Positions 1 to 6,703 of a stretch of 64,000 nt of DNA are shown one piece after another. This DNA comes from Massilia sp. YIM B02769 (GTDB taxonomy: Bacteria; Pseudomonadota; Gammaproteobacteria; Burkholderiales; Burkholderiaceae_D). The stretch lies in NCBI RefSeq assembly GCF_030411995.1, contig NZ_JASNRC010000017.1, positions 54,571-118,570 on the forward strand, in the 5' to 3' direction. A program made the translations under genes and the position numbers. Each line of letters starts with the position of its first letter. Position 1 is the first letter of the stretch. The notes beneath the pieces were generated by a model. The model was not told the origin of the DNA and searched no databases. It worked only from the letters and a program-made list of their open reading frames with translations.

Positions 1-813
1 CGGCGCGCTCTTGATCGGTACCGGCCGCGCGCCGTCGAACAGCCAGAAGTTGTCGCGGCCGATGAACAGGTGCGCGGTACCGACGTCGATCACGGCTTCC
101 GCGCTCACGGCGCCCACGTTCGATGACAGCAAATCCCATTGCCAGATGATCGGCTTGCCGACGAAGCGCCCCAGGTACAGCGAGTTTTCCTTGTAGGCCA
201 CCACGTCGTTACCCAGGCGCTTGGCGGCGCGGATATCGCCCGGCGTGTTCAGCAGGTAGCCGAATGCGGCCTGGTTGCTGTCGCTGGGCGTCCACGTCAG
301 GTGGTCGTACAGGCCCGAGCATGCCCAGGCATCCGGCCGGTCGCCGCCCACGTAGGTGGCGTTCAGGCCGAAGCCCAGGACGAAGCCCGAGGCGGTGACG
401 ATGATGCGCGCGCGCGGCGACTGCGGGATATCGGCGAATGCCGTGCCGCTGCCGGTGGACACCTGGATTTGCTCAGTTTCGTTGCAAGCCAGCGAGGCGT
501 TGCCGAACTGCTCGAACCGCCAGCGATTTTCCTGGCTTCCGGTGTAGCCGCCGCTGCGCGACTGGTTCACGAAGGCGGCGCCGGACAGCTCGTACAGCGC
601 CGTGCGGGTACCGGCGAACACGCGGCTCAGCTTGTCCAGGCGGGTCAGCACAGCGCCGCCACGGCATTCCGCAGGCAGGGCGGGCACACCCGCATCCATC
701 GGCGTCGGCGCGCCGGCCATGCCGCGCAGGGTGGGCAGCAGGTTCGTGCAGTCGGTCAGCGCGCCGGCCGTGGTGCTGTCCGCGTCCGGCATGAAGCCAG
801 CGAGCGGGATCAT
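1..813 (-). CDS. Virion neck/hub protein, P22 gp10-like (partial, C-terminus off window)
   Basis: About 271 residues are visible, starting at the ATG ending at 813, which overlaps the stop of the adaptor gene (ATGA). The visible protein is almost all short beta-strands with recurring aromatic/glycine units (RVFAGTRTALYEL, WRFEQFGNASL, FGLNATYVGG, FIGRDNFWLFDG), a beta-propeller-like pattern. In P22-type podophages the gene after the portal-ring adaptor encodes the packaged-DNA stabilisation protein gp10, which plugs the head after packaging. Position and fold pattern support that role here, but no alignment was made. It could instead be another tubular or hub protein. Confidence 0.5.
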   Translation of the reverse strand, partial: MIPLAGFMPDADSTTAGALTDCTNLLPTLRGMAGAPTPMDAGVPALPAECRGGAVLTRLDKLSRVFAGTRTALYELSGAAFVNQSRSGGYTGSQENRWRFEQFGNASLACNETEQIQVSTGSGTAFADIPQSPRARIIVTASGFVLGFGLNATYVGGDRPDAWACSGLYDHLTWTPSDSNQAAFGYLLNTPGDIRAAKRLGNDVVAYKENSLYLGRFVGKPIIWQWDLLSSNVGAVSAEAVIDVGTAHLFIGRDNFWLFDGARPVPIKSAP

Positions 814-1412
814 CGCGCGCTCCCGATGGTCAGCGTCGAGCCGCTGTGGCGCTCGGCCTGGTCGGCGGCGATCAGGGCGTTGGCGGCAGCCGCGTACATG
901 CGCGCGGCGGTCGGGATGCGCGCATCGTCCTTCAGGTGCGCGTAGGCCTCGATCAGCGCCGAGTAGAGGTAGACGCTGGGCGCGGTCTCGAGCAGCCAAT
1001 TCGTGTCCGAATCGGCCACCAGGGCAGGGAAGCGACGGTAGTAGGACAGCGCGAACGCCGCCGGCGCGCCGCCCTCGATGGCAATGCCGCCGTCCTGGTG
1101 CGTGAAGTAGCGCGGGCAACTGGTCGGCGCCAGGCTGGCGAACCGTTCCGGCGTCACGTAGGTGAGCGCGTCCGGAGCGCCCGGCACGGTCAGGCGATCG
1201 ACAGCCAGGAAGCGGTCGGGCAGGGCGGCCAGCGACGCGGTCTCGCGCGCTAACATCGAGCGAACGCGCAGCGGGTCGACCTGCACTTCGATGTCCTTGA
1301 AGCCGTTGTACAGCCGCGCCTCGCCGAGTTCGACGAAATCGGGGATCACGGCGGTCAGGTTGGTGCGGCCAAGCCGATTGGCGATGGCCTGTTTCAGTTG
1401 GCCGTAGTTCAT
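810..1412 (-). CDS. Phage head-tail adaptor protein (gp4/gp6-like)
   Basis: A 200-aa protein opening with MNYGQLKQAIANRLGR and an alpha-helical N-terminus (residues 1-35), followed by a mixed centre and a helical C-terminus rich in Ala and Tyr (VYLYSALIEAYAHLKDD, residues about 145-190). This layout is typical of the adaptor family that forms a ring under the portal in short-tailed phages. It lies between the capsid gene and the gp10-like gene, where an adaptor is expected. Its stop overlaps the next start by four bases, implying translational coupling. Confidence 0.65.
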   Translation of the reverse strand: MNYGQLKQAIANRLGRTNLTAVIPDFVELGEARLYNGFKDIEVQVDPLRVRSMLARETASLAALPDRFLAVDRLTVPGAPDALTYVTPERFASLAPTSCPRYFTHQDGGIAIEGGAPAAFALSYYRRFPALVADSDTNWLLETAPSVYLYSALIEAYAHLKDDARIPTAARMYAAAANALIAADQAERHSGSTLTIGSAR

Positions 1413-1723
1413 CAGTTCCGTCCTTGGTGGATGCGGCAGACCGTGTTCTCAGCCAGGAATTCGTCCAGCTTGGCATTGTCGGCCGCGATGATTTCCCAGC
1501 CGACGCCGTACTTGCGCAGACCCCAGGCATTCAGCAGGTCCAGCGGGATCGACGCCATGTAGTGGTCGCCGCCGGCGGTCTTGGTCATGCCAGCGCGGCG
1601 CAGCGCCTCGTTTCGCGCCAGCGCGGCGGAGACGTCGGTGGATTGAACGATCACGCCCGAGCCGTCGCCGTGCTCGTGCATCGTCAGGCGGCTGGTGGGG
1701 GTGGCTTCGATAATCGAGTGCAT
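1412..1723 (-). CDS. Hypothetical phage protein between capsid and adaptor
   Basis: A 103-aa protein that I do not recognise. It begins MHSIIEATPTSRLTMHEHG, has a predicted helical middle (VSAALARNEALRRAG) and ends with a basic tail (CRIHQGRN). Its stop overlaps the adaptor start by one base, so the two are probably translated together. A strong terminator lies just upstream, between it and the capsid gene, so its expression may need read-through (antitermination). A role in head completion is inferred from position only. Confidence 0.6.
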   Translation of the reverse strand: MHSIIEATPTSRLTMHEHGDGSGVIVQSTDVSAALARNEALRRAGMTKTAGGDHYMASIPLDLLNAWGLRKYGVGWEIIAADNAKLDEFLAENTVCRIHQGRN

Positions 1724-1733
1724 GAGGTATCCG

Positions 1734-1768
1734 GAAAAGAAAAAGGGCCAGCGGTGAGGCTGGCCCTT
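1734..1768 (-). terminator. Rho-independent terminator after the major capsid gene
   Basis: Read on the minus strand: a 10-bp perfect stem (AAGGGCCAGC / GCTGGCCCTT, 1743-1752 with 1759-1768), a 6-nt loop, then a T-rich run (TTTCTTTT). It sits 20 bp after the capsid stop. Confidence 0.85.
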
Positions 1769-1787
1769 GAGGGTGCTACGAAAGCGA

Positions 1788-2729
1788 TCAGTTCAGATCG
1801 AGGATGGCGCCGTGCGCTTTCGGGTTGTAGTCGCGCAGGGTAAATTCGCAGTTCACCATCACGTCCTTGGTGTCGCCAGTGACGCCCAGCGGGGTGTCCT
1901 TCATCGGACGCAGCACGGCCAGTTCCAGGAACTCGGGGTTGATGATCGCGATCTCACGCTGACGCATGTGGCGGGCGTTGACCGCTTTGACGCGGCCGAA
2001 CGGACCCACGTAGACGTCGAGCGTCGCGGTCAGCGTCTTGTCCTCGGCCTTGTCGAAGCGGGTCTGGCCACCCAGCATTGCATCGAATTTCGTGCGCTGG
2101 CTCGACGGCAGCAGGATGTAGCTTTCTTCCATATCTGCGCCATTGTCGAACATCTTCTGGAGCACGTCCTTGAGCAGGTCTTCGGTGAACGTGCGAAGCG
2201 TGCCGTCGACAGCTGCAGTGTTGGTCAGCGGGTTCGCGGCGACGCCGTTGACGCCCAGGGACACGTTGTGGCTCATGAAGCCAAACAGGCCGCGCGCTTG
2301 CGGAGCGACGCCAGCGGCCGCCGCGATGGCGGTGGTGTTCTGCAGGCAGGCGAACTCGATGTCCTTCTTCAGCTCGACCATGGTCTTGGCCAGTTGACGG
2401 CTGTATTCCGACTTGCCACCGGCTTTTTCGACCGCTTCCTGGGTGCCGGTGACGCCGAAGGTGTCGTCGACGATCTGCGTGCGGTTGCCGTAGCGCAGCG
2501 GCGGGGTGCGCTGGGTGCGGGTGGCGTTGTTGCCCTGCTCGACTTTGTTCTGCTTGGCCGCGCGGTATTCGTCGGTGCTCCATTCATCGAAGGCGCCATC
2601 GGCTTTGCCCTTGCCGATCAGCTTGACGAACGGAGTGTCTTTGACGGACACGTTCCAGATTTTGTCCATCAACTGCTCGCGGTTGATGGGGCTGTTGAAG
2701 GTTGCGTAGGTGTTGGCGGTCTGAGCCAT
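1788..2729 (-). CDS. Major capsid protein (DUF5309 / SU10-type HK97 fold)
   Basis: A 313-aa protein. The N-terminus (NTYATFNSPINREQLMDKIW, then VKDTPFVKLIGKGKADG and FDEWSTDEYRAA) matches the DUF5309 major capsid family: a disordered start, then an 'NREDL...DTPF...IG' motif and an 'EWxTD' motif. Later features such as FDNGADMEESYILLPSSQR and GRVKAVNARHMRQ fit the core of that family. It follows the scaffold gene, has a good ribosome site (AGGAAAACACC before ATG) and is followed directly by its own terminator, as expected for a highly expressed shell protein. Confidence 0.88.
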   Translation of the reverse strand: MAQTANTYATFNSPINREQLMDKIWNVSVKDTPFVKLIGKGKADGAFDEWSTDEYRAAKQNKVEQGNNATRTQRTPPLRYGNRTQIVDDTFGVTGTQEAVEKAGGKSEYSRQLAKTMVELKKDIEFACLQNTTAIAAAAGVAPQARGLFGFMSHNVSLGVNGVAANPLTNTAAVDGTLRTFTEDLLKDVLQKMFDNGADMEESYILLPSSQRTKFDAMLGGQTRFDKAEDKTLTATLDVYVGPFGRVKAVNARHMRQREIAIINPEFLELAVLRPMKDTPLGVTGDTKDVMVNCEFTLRDYNPKAHGAILDLN

Positions 2730-2741
2730 GGTGTTTTCCTT

Positions 2742-3731
2742 TTAACGAGGGGCCATCGAGAGCAGGGCAGCCAGGTCTTTGACGCTGCCGGTCTGATCCA
2801 GACGACGGGTTTGTTTTTCGATGTGCAGCTGAGCTGCGGGTTTGGCGGCCGGCGCGGCCTTGGCTGCCTTGGTAGGCAAGGCCGAGACCTTCTTGATGGC
2901 CTGCTGCTTGGTGTTTTGCTGCTTGTCGAACTGCGACGCCTTCCAGAGCACTTCCAGCATGCGTTTGTCGGTCACGCCTGCCAGCTCGGCGTCGGTGAAG
3001 CCCGCCTTCTGGCCGATGGCCTTCATCTCGGTGATGTGCTCTTTGCCGAAGCCAGGTACCAGGGCCGCCATGTGCGCCTGGGCTTCCTGTGCCTGCTGCG
3101 CGCGGGCCTGCGCCTGGGCCTGCTGCTGCTGGGCGGTCAGCGATTGCTGCTTCTGCACGATGCCGTGCTCGACGTCGCCGCGGCGAATGCGCAGCTCCTG
3201 GAAGTCGGCCATGTGCGCGGCGTAGGACACAGGGTCTTCCGCGCGCAGCTGTTCCCAGTCGATCTGCCCGTACTGCTTCAGGCTGGCGTCGATGCTTTGC
3301 AGCTGCCCGATCTCCTGGGCGTACTGCTGCACCTCGGCCACCTGGGCGGCGACGTGGGCGTCCCACTGCTGACGGTCCTGGGCCAGGCGCTGGGCCTTCT
3401 GCGTGTAGTCCTGCTGACGCAGGTAGCCGTTTTTCGCCTCGTCCTTCGACACCTGGACTTTTTCGCCATTGATTTCCAGTTCCAGGAACGCTTCGGGCGG
3501 GTTCGTTTCCGATTGTCCGTCCTGACCTTCTTCGCTGGCCTCGCCGCTGTCGTCGTCGCCGTCCTGCGCGTCTTCGCCAGCTTCATTGCCGTCTTGTTGG
3601 TCGGTTCCTTCGCTGTTTTCCTGCTCGGTTTCGGCGCTTTGCGAGTCCGATTGCTCGGTTTGCTCGTTGTCGCCGGGGCCGGCCAGCATTTCCGCGAAAC
3701 TGTCGGTGCTGAGGGTTTGGTCTTCGTCCAT
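2742..3731 (-). CDS. Capsid scaffolding protein
   Basis: A 329-aa low-complexity protein placed directly before the capsid gene. Residues 1-80 are extremely acidic and Gln/Asp/Glu-rich. Residues about 100-215 form a long Gln/Ala-rich coiled coil (AQRLAQDRQQWDAHVAAQVA, QQQQAQAQARAQQAQ). The C-terminal ~90 residues are Lys/Ala-rich and basic (KAAKAAPAAKPAA). Acidic and coiled-coil N-terminus with a basic C-terminal capsid-binding segment is the usual plan of internal scaffolds. Only 12 bp separate it from the capsid gene. Confidence 0.75.
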   Translation of the reverse strand: MDEDQTLSTDSFAEMLAGPGDNEQTEQSDSQSAETEQENSEGTDQQDGNEAGEDAQDGDDDSGEASEEGQDGQSETNPPEAFLELEINGEKVQVSKDEAKNGYLRQQDYTQKAQRLAQDRQQWDAHVAAQVAEVQQYAQEIGQLQSIDASLKQYGQIDWEQLRAEDPVSYAAHMADFQELRIRRGDVEHGIVQKQQSLTAQQQQAQAQARAQQAQEAQAHMAALVPGFGKEHITEMKAIGQKAGFTDAELAGVTDKRMLEVLWKASQFDKQQNTKQQAIKKVSALPTKAAKAAPAAKPAAQLHIEKQTRRLDQTGSVKDLAALLSMAPR

Positions 3732-3763
3732 GTGGTATGTGCTCCGTGAGGTGTGAGTTCAGA

Positions 3764-3793
3764 AATGAAAAGGCCACCTCAACGGGTGGCCTT
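3764..3793 (-). terminator. Rho-independent terminator between minor virion genes and scaffold
   Basis: On the minus strand a 9-bp stem (AAGGCCACC 3770-3778 with GGTGGCCTT 3785-3793), a 6-nt loop and a TTTTCATTT tail. It lies 50 bp after the gene ending at 3849. Late transcription of scaffold and capsid must either read through it or start nearby. Confidence 0.75.
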
Positions 3794-3848
3794 CTGATTG
3801 TTCCTAACTCGACGGGCAGCGTTCAGGGGCACGCTGCCAGCCCGGGGA

Positions 3849-4169
3849 TTAGATGGTGGTGCCGTCCGACAGCAGGGCGGCGGGGGTGTCGCCGTGCACC
3901 AGGCGGATGCCGGCGTACTTGCCGACGTGGATGGCGCCGTCTTTGGCGTCGGGGTGCGTGATCTGGCAGACCGGCAGCGGCTGCGCGGCTTCTTCGATGC
4001 GCGCGGCGTAGGTGGCCAGCGGCTCGACCTCGGCGGGCGGCTGCACCGGCTCGGGCGGCACCGCCGGCGGATCAGCAGCAGGCACGACCGGCTCGGGTGC
4101 CGGTGCCTGTTCCTGCTCGGGTTGCACGACCGGCTCGGGTGCCGGTGCGCCTGGTGCTTTCTTAGCCAT
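3849..4169 (-). CDS. Pro/Ala-rich small phage protein
   Basis: A 106-aa protein with a low-complexity N-terminal half made of Pro-Ala-Glu repeats (residues 5-55, two copies of an APAPEPVV unit) and a more ordered C-terminal half (ITHPDAKDGAIHVGKYAGIR, then AALLSDGTTI). Its start overlaps the end of the preceding gene by 8 bp. The family is not recognised. A head-associated role is suggested only by its place between portal and scaffold. Confidence 0.6.
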   Translation of the reverse strand: MAKKAPGAPAPEPVVQPEQEQAPAPEPVVPAADPPAVPPEPVQPPAEVEPLATYAARIEEAAQPLPVCQITHPDAKDGAIHVGKYAGIRLVHGDTPAALLSDGTTI

Positions 4170-4458
4170 TGATCCTCCGTGTGACGGCTTCCGCCTTGAT
4201 TTGCATGTTGGTGTCCTGCAGCAGTTCGCTGCGGGCGATGGTTGCGCCGCCGACCTGGGCGACGAAGAAGGCCTCGAATTGCTTCGTGGCCCACAGCAGG
4301 TGCTTCAGCTTCTCGGCCTGGGCCGTGTTCTCGACCGGCAGCGCGGCCCAGCTCTCCATGACGGCCTGCTTCATTTCGACCAGCGCTTCCTTAAGCAGCG
4401 GATCGTCCAGCAGGCGCTTGGCGTGCTCGCCGCGTGCGATGTGTTCTTCAGGGGTCAT
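4162..4458 (-). CDS. Hypothetical helical phage protein
   Basis: 98 aa, starting MTPEEHIARGEHAKRLL and mostly helical with heptad-like Leu/Ala spacing (EALVEMKQAVMESWAAL, AEKLKHLLWATKQFEAFFVA). The ATG ending at 4458 is preferred. An in-frame upstream extension runs through the neighbouring gene and is low-complexity Arg-rich, typical of a wrong frame. Possibly a small head-joining or minor structural protein, since comparable small helical proteins often sit between portal and scaffold. Function unknown. Confidence 0.6.
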   Translation of the reverse strand: MTPEEHIARGEHAKRLLDDPLLKEALVEMKQAVMESWAALPVENTAQAEKLKHLLWATKQFEAFFVAQVGGATIARSELLQDTNMQIKAEAVTRRING

Positions 4459-4460
4459 GG

Positions 4461-4760
4461 TCAGCCTATGGCGATGATGGAATCGATTGCCGCGTTCACC
4501 TGGAACTGAATGTCGGCGTCGGGCGCGCCTGCACCGGCCGCCGCGATCTGCGGATTGCGCAGCACCTGCATGGCCAGCACGTGCGGCTTGATCGTTACCG
4601 CGTCCTGCAGCACGCGCTTCGCCCACTCGACGCGGGTAGCGTGGTCGGGGGTGTCCTCGGCCTCGGCCGCGATGTCCTGTGCCGCCAGCCACATCGCCAC
4701 CTTGCAGCGGCTCTGGAACGCGGCGTCGTAGGCGGCGCCGTAAATTGCAAGTAAGTCCAT
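4461..4760 (-). CDS. Hypothetical phage protein, helical
   Basis: 99 aa (MDLLAIYGAAYDAAFQSRCK...) with several predicted helices. The stop lies 2 bp before the next gene, and the start follows the stop of the lectin-like protein by one base, so it belongs to a tightly packed late operon. The ATG ending at 4760 was chosen because upstream in-frame residues overlap the previous gene and look like wrong-frame sequence. No family recognised. Confidence 0.6.
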   Translation of the reverse strand: MDLLAIYGAAYDAAFQSRCKVAMWLAAQDIAAEAEDTPDHATRVEWAKRVLQDAVTIKPHVLAMQVLRNPQIAAAGAGAPDADIQFQVNAAIDSIIAIG

Positions 4761-4761
4761 G

Positions 4762-6030
4762 TCATCCCAGCAGTAAAAGTTCAACTTCGAAATCGTCTTC
4801 CAGCTCGTCCAGCAGCGCCTGGTGTGCCTGCTCGGCCAACCATGCGGCCACGCGGGCGTGCACGTCATCGACGACAGCAGGCGGCAGCACCACAGGGCGC
4901 GGGCCGTACACTGGCGCCCAGGTCGCCGGCGGCAGGGTGCGCGCCACCATCTGCGCGATCACCGGCGCGGCCTGCTCGGCGGCCGGAACGTCCGGCAGCA
5001 GTTCCAGCACGGCGGTCTCGATGGCCTGGCGCCGCCGTTTCTTCTCGGCCCGGGTGGGCTTGTGCGCGCGGTCCAGTTCCTCGGCGAACGCGCGCACCTC
5101 GCGGATGCTGCCGCCACCACCGCCACCACCAGGTGCAGGGCCGATTTCCGGGTCCGGCTGCTTGCCGGTCTGCGTGATCGTGGGCGCCCAGCCTTGCACG
5201 ACCAGGCCAGCAGGCGCCGGCGAGACCGTGAGGCGCTGCGTTTGCGAGATCGTCGGGGCGAAGCCCTGGATCACCAGCGCGGCCGGAGTCGGGCTGATCG
5301 CGCTGCTGCTGGTTTGCGTCACGGTTGGCGCGTAGCCTGTGACAGTCAGCGCGGCCGGCGCCGGCGACACGTCCTGATTCGCCGTCTGCGCGATGCTCGG
5401 CGCGTAGCCGGTCACCACCAGCGCGGCGGGGTCGGGCGTCACGGTCGTCGTGCTGCCGCTGGCCAGGAGGTCGTCGGCCACCAGGTTGTCGATCTGCAGG
5501 ATGCCAGTGGCGGCGCTGCCAAGGCGCAGGCCCGGGTTGCCGGCTGCCGTGATCGTGGTGTTCGTGACCGAAATGACCGGCGCCGGGTCGTTGTTCAGGT
5601 ACACCTTCAGCGCCGTGCCGATCATCTCCAACTTGATGTTGAAGACGTCGCCCACGGCAGGGGAGAAAGCGTAGGTGCCCAGCGTCGTCGCCGAGCCGTT
5701 GAGCACGTAGCGCAGCAGCTGGATGCCGGTACCCGACAGATAGCGCGCGTGGTACAGCGTCTGCTCGGTACCCGAGACGCGACCACATACACCAGCTGCG
5801 GCGCCGGCCGTGCCAGCTACGACGTAGATATCGGCCGAGACCGAGTAATCGGCATTCGGCGGTACCGCATCGCTGCGCCGGTAGCCGACCGTGCCGCCTG
5901 CCTGCTGGACGCGCCCGTTCGACAGCGTGCCGGGTCCGCTCAGACCGCTGATCTTGACCCAGCCAGCGTTGTACGCCTCCAGGGTCTGGCCATTCGCCCC
6001 GGTAAATTGGTCGTTCAGGAACTGGCTCAA
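4762..6030 (-). CDS. Virion fibre-like protein: lectin-like domain plus four tandem repeats
   Basis: 422 aa from a TTG start ending at 6030, coupled to the preceding stop (TTGA overlap). Residues 1-190 resemble a concanavalin/LamG-type jelly roll (FNIKLEMIGTALKVYLNN, GILQIDNLVADDL). Residues about 198-290 hold four ~23-residue repeats of the form P-x-P-A-A-L-V-V-x-G-Y-A-P-x-I-x-Q-T. A Gly/Pro hinge (about 297-307) leads to a charged helical C-terminus with Lys/Arg and acidic patches. Its place within the head-gene block is unusual for a tail fibre and suggests a head fibre or capsid decoration. Function inferred. Confidence 0.6.
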   Translation of the reverse strand: MSQFLNDQFTGANGQTLEAYNAGWVKISGLSGPGTLSNGRVQQAGGTVGYRRSDAVPPNADYSVSADIYVVAGTAGAAAGVCGRVSGTEQTLYHARYLSGTGIQLLRYVLNGSATTLGTYAFSPAVGDVFNIKLEMIGTALKVYLNNDPAPVISVTNTTITAAGNPGLRLGSAATGILQIDNLVADDLLASGSTTTVTPDPAALVVTGYAPSIAQTANQDVSPAPAALTVTGYAPTVTQTSSSAISPTPAALVIQGFAPTISQTQRLTVSPAPAGLVVQGWAPTITQTGKQPDPEIGPAPGGGGGGGSIREVRAFAEELDRAHKPTRAEKKRRRQAIETAVLELLPDVPAAEQAAPVIAQMVARTLPPATWAPVYGPRPVVLPPAVVDDVHARVAAWLAEQAHQALLDELEDDFEVELLLLG

Positions 6031-6236
6031 AGCAGCACCTCAATCAACGTATCCAGGGCGATCACAGTATGCTGCAACGCGGTCGCCTCGACCTCGACGA
6101 CCACCTTGGCGGTGCCTGGGTTGAAGTTGCTGGGCACGACCCAGGACGAGCACGGGTATTTCGAAAGGCTCGGCCGGAATTCGTCACCGCTGGAGCCGGT
6201 GCCGATGACCGGACAGCGGTACGTCTTCTTGGCCAT
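6027..6236 (-). CDS. Small hypothetical phage protein
   Basis: 69 aa (MAKKTYRCPVIGTG...), mostly beta-strand by appearance (SSWVVPSNFN, AKVVVEVEATALQHTVIAL) with two cysteines. Starts 2 bp after the stop of the previous gene and its stop is coupled to the TTG start of the fibre-like gene. No recognised family. It may be an accessory of the neighbouring virion proteins. Confidence 0.6.
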   Translation of the reverse strand: MAKKTYRCPVIGTGSSGDEFRPSLSKYPCSSWVVPSNFNPGTAKVVVEVEATALQHTVIALDTLIEVLL

Positions 6237-6238
6237 GA

Positions 6239-6700
6239 TTACGCTGCCTTGCTGATGGTGCAGATGCCGTTGGCGTTCGGGGTGAAGGACAGCTTGTTGC
6301 CGACCGTGGTGGCAGGCACGTCCGCCGGGGTAGCGTCGCCCAGGAAGTAGCCCACGACAGGGTCGACCTTGCCATTGATCGTGCCGACAGCGCGCACCAC
6401 GCCGTAGCGCCAGGCCGGGATCGAGCCGCCGGCGGCAGTCAGTTCGGCCGCGTCGCCGGTGAACTTCACCGTGCTGCCCGAGATCGTCAGCGCGTCGTTG
6501 CCCAGCGTGATGCCGCCTGAGCTGTAGCCGCCAGCCGCGGCGATCTCGCTGCTCACATCGGCGAACACTTCCAGCGTGGCCGGGTTCGGTGCCCAGGCGC
6601 TGGTGTGGTACGACAGCTTGAACGTGTTCGCCGAGTTCAGCAGGCCGAGCGCGATGTTCAGCACTGCCTTGTCGGGGATGATGAATGGGCCAGCGGCCAT
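6239..6700 (-). CDS. Probable minor virion protein next to portal
   Basis: 153 aa, beta-rich with glycine/serine turns (GGYSSGGITLGNDALTISGS, TINGKVDPVVGYFLGDA) and an N-terminal helix (IIPDKAVLNIALGLLNSANT). It starts only 3 bp after the portal stop, and its composition resembles phage decoration or outer-capsid proteins. No specific family is recognised, so the structural role is inferred from location and composition. Confidence 0.6.
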   Translation of the reverse strand: MAAGPFIIPDKAVLNIALGLLNSANTFKLSYHTSAWAPNPATLEVFADVSSEIAAAGGYSSGGITLGNDALTISGSTVKFTGDAAELTAAGGSIPAWRYGVVRAVGTINGKVDPVVGYFLGDATPADVPATTVGNKLSFTPNANGICTISKAA

Positions 6701-6703
6701 GGT

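Noticed and set aside
1767..3749. A 660-codon open frame on the plus strand opposite the capsid and scaffold genes
   Set aside because: It is the antisense of two well-supported phage genes; its composition (Leu/Val/Gly/Arg runs) is typical of the complementary strand of high-GC coding DNA, and it has no recognisable domain.
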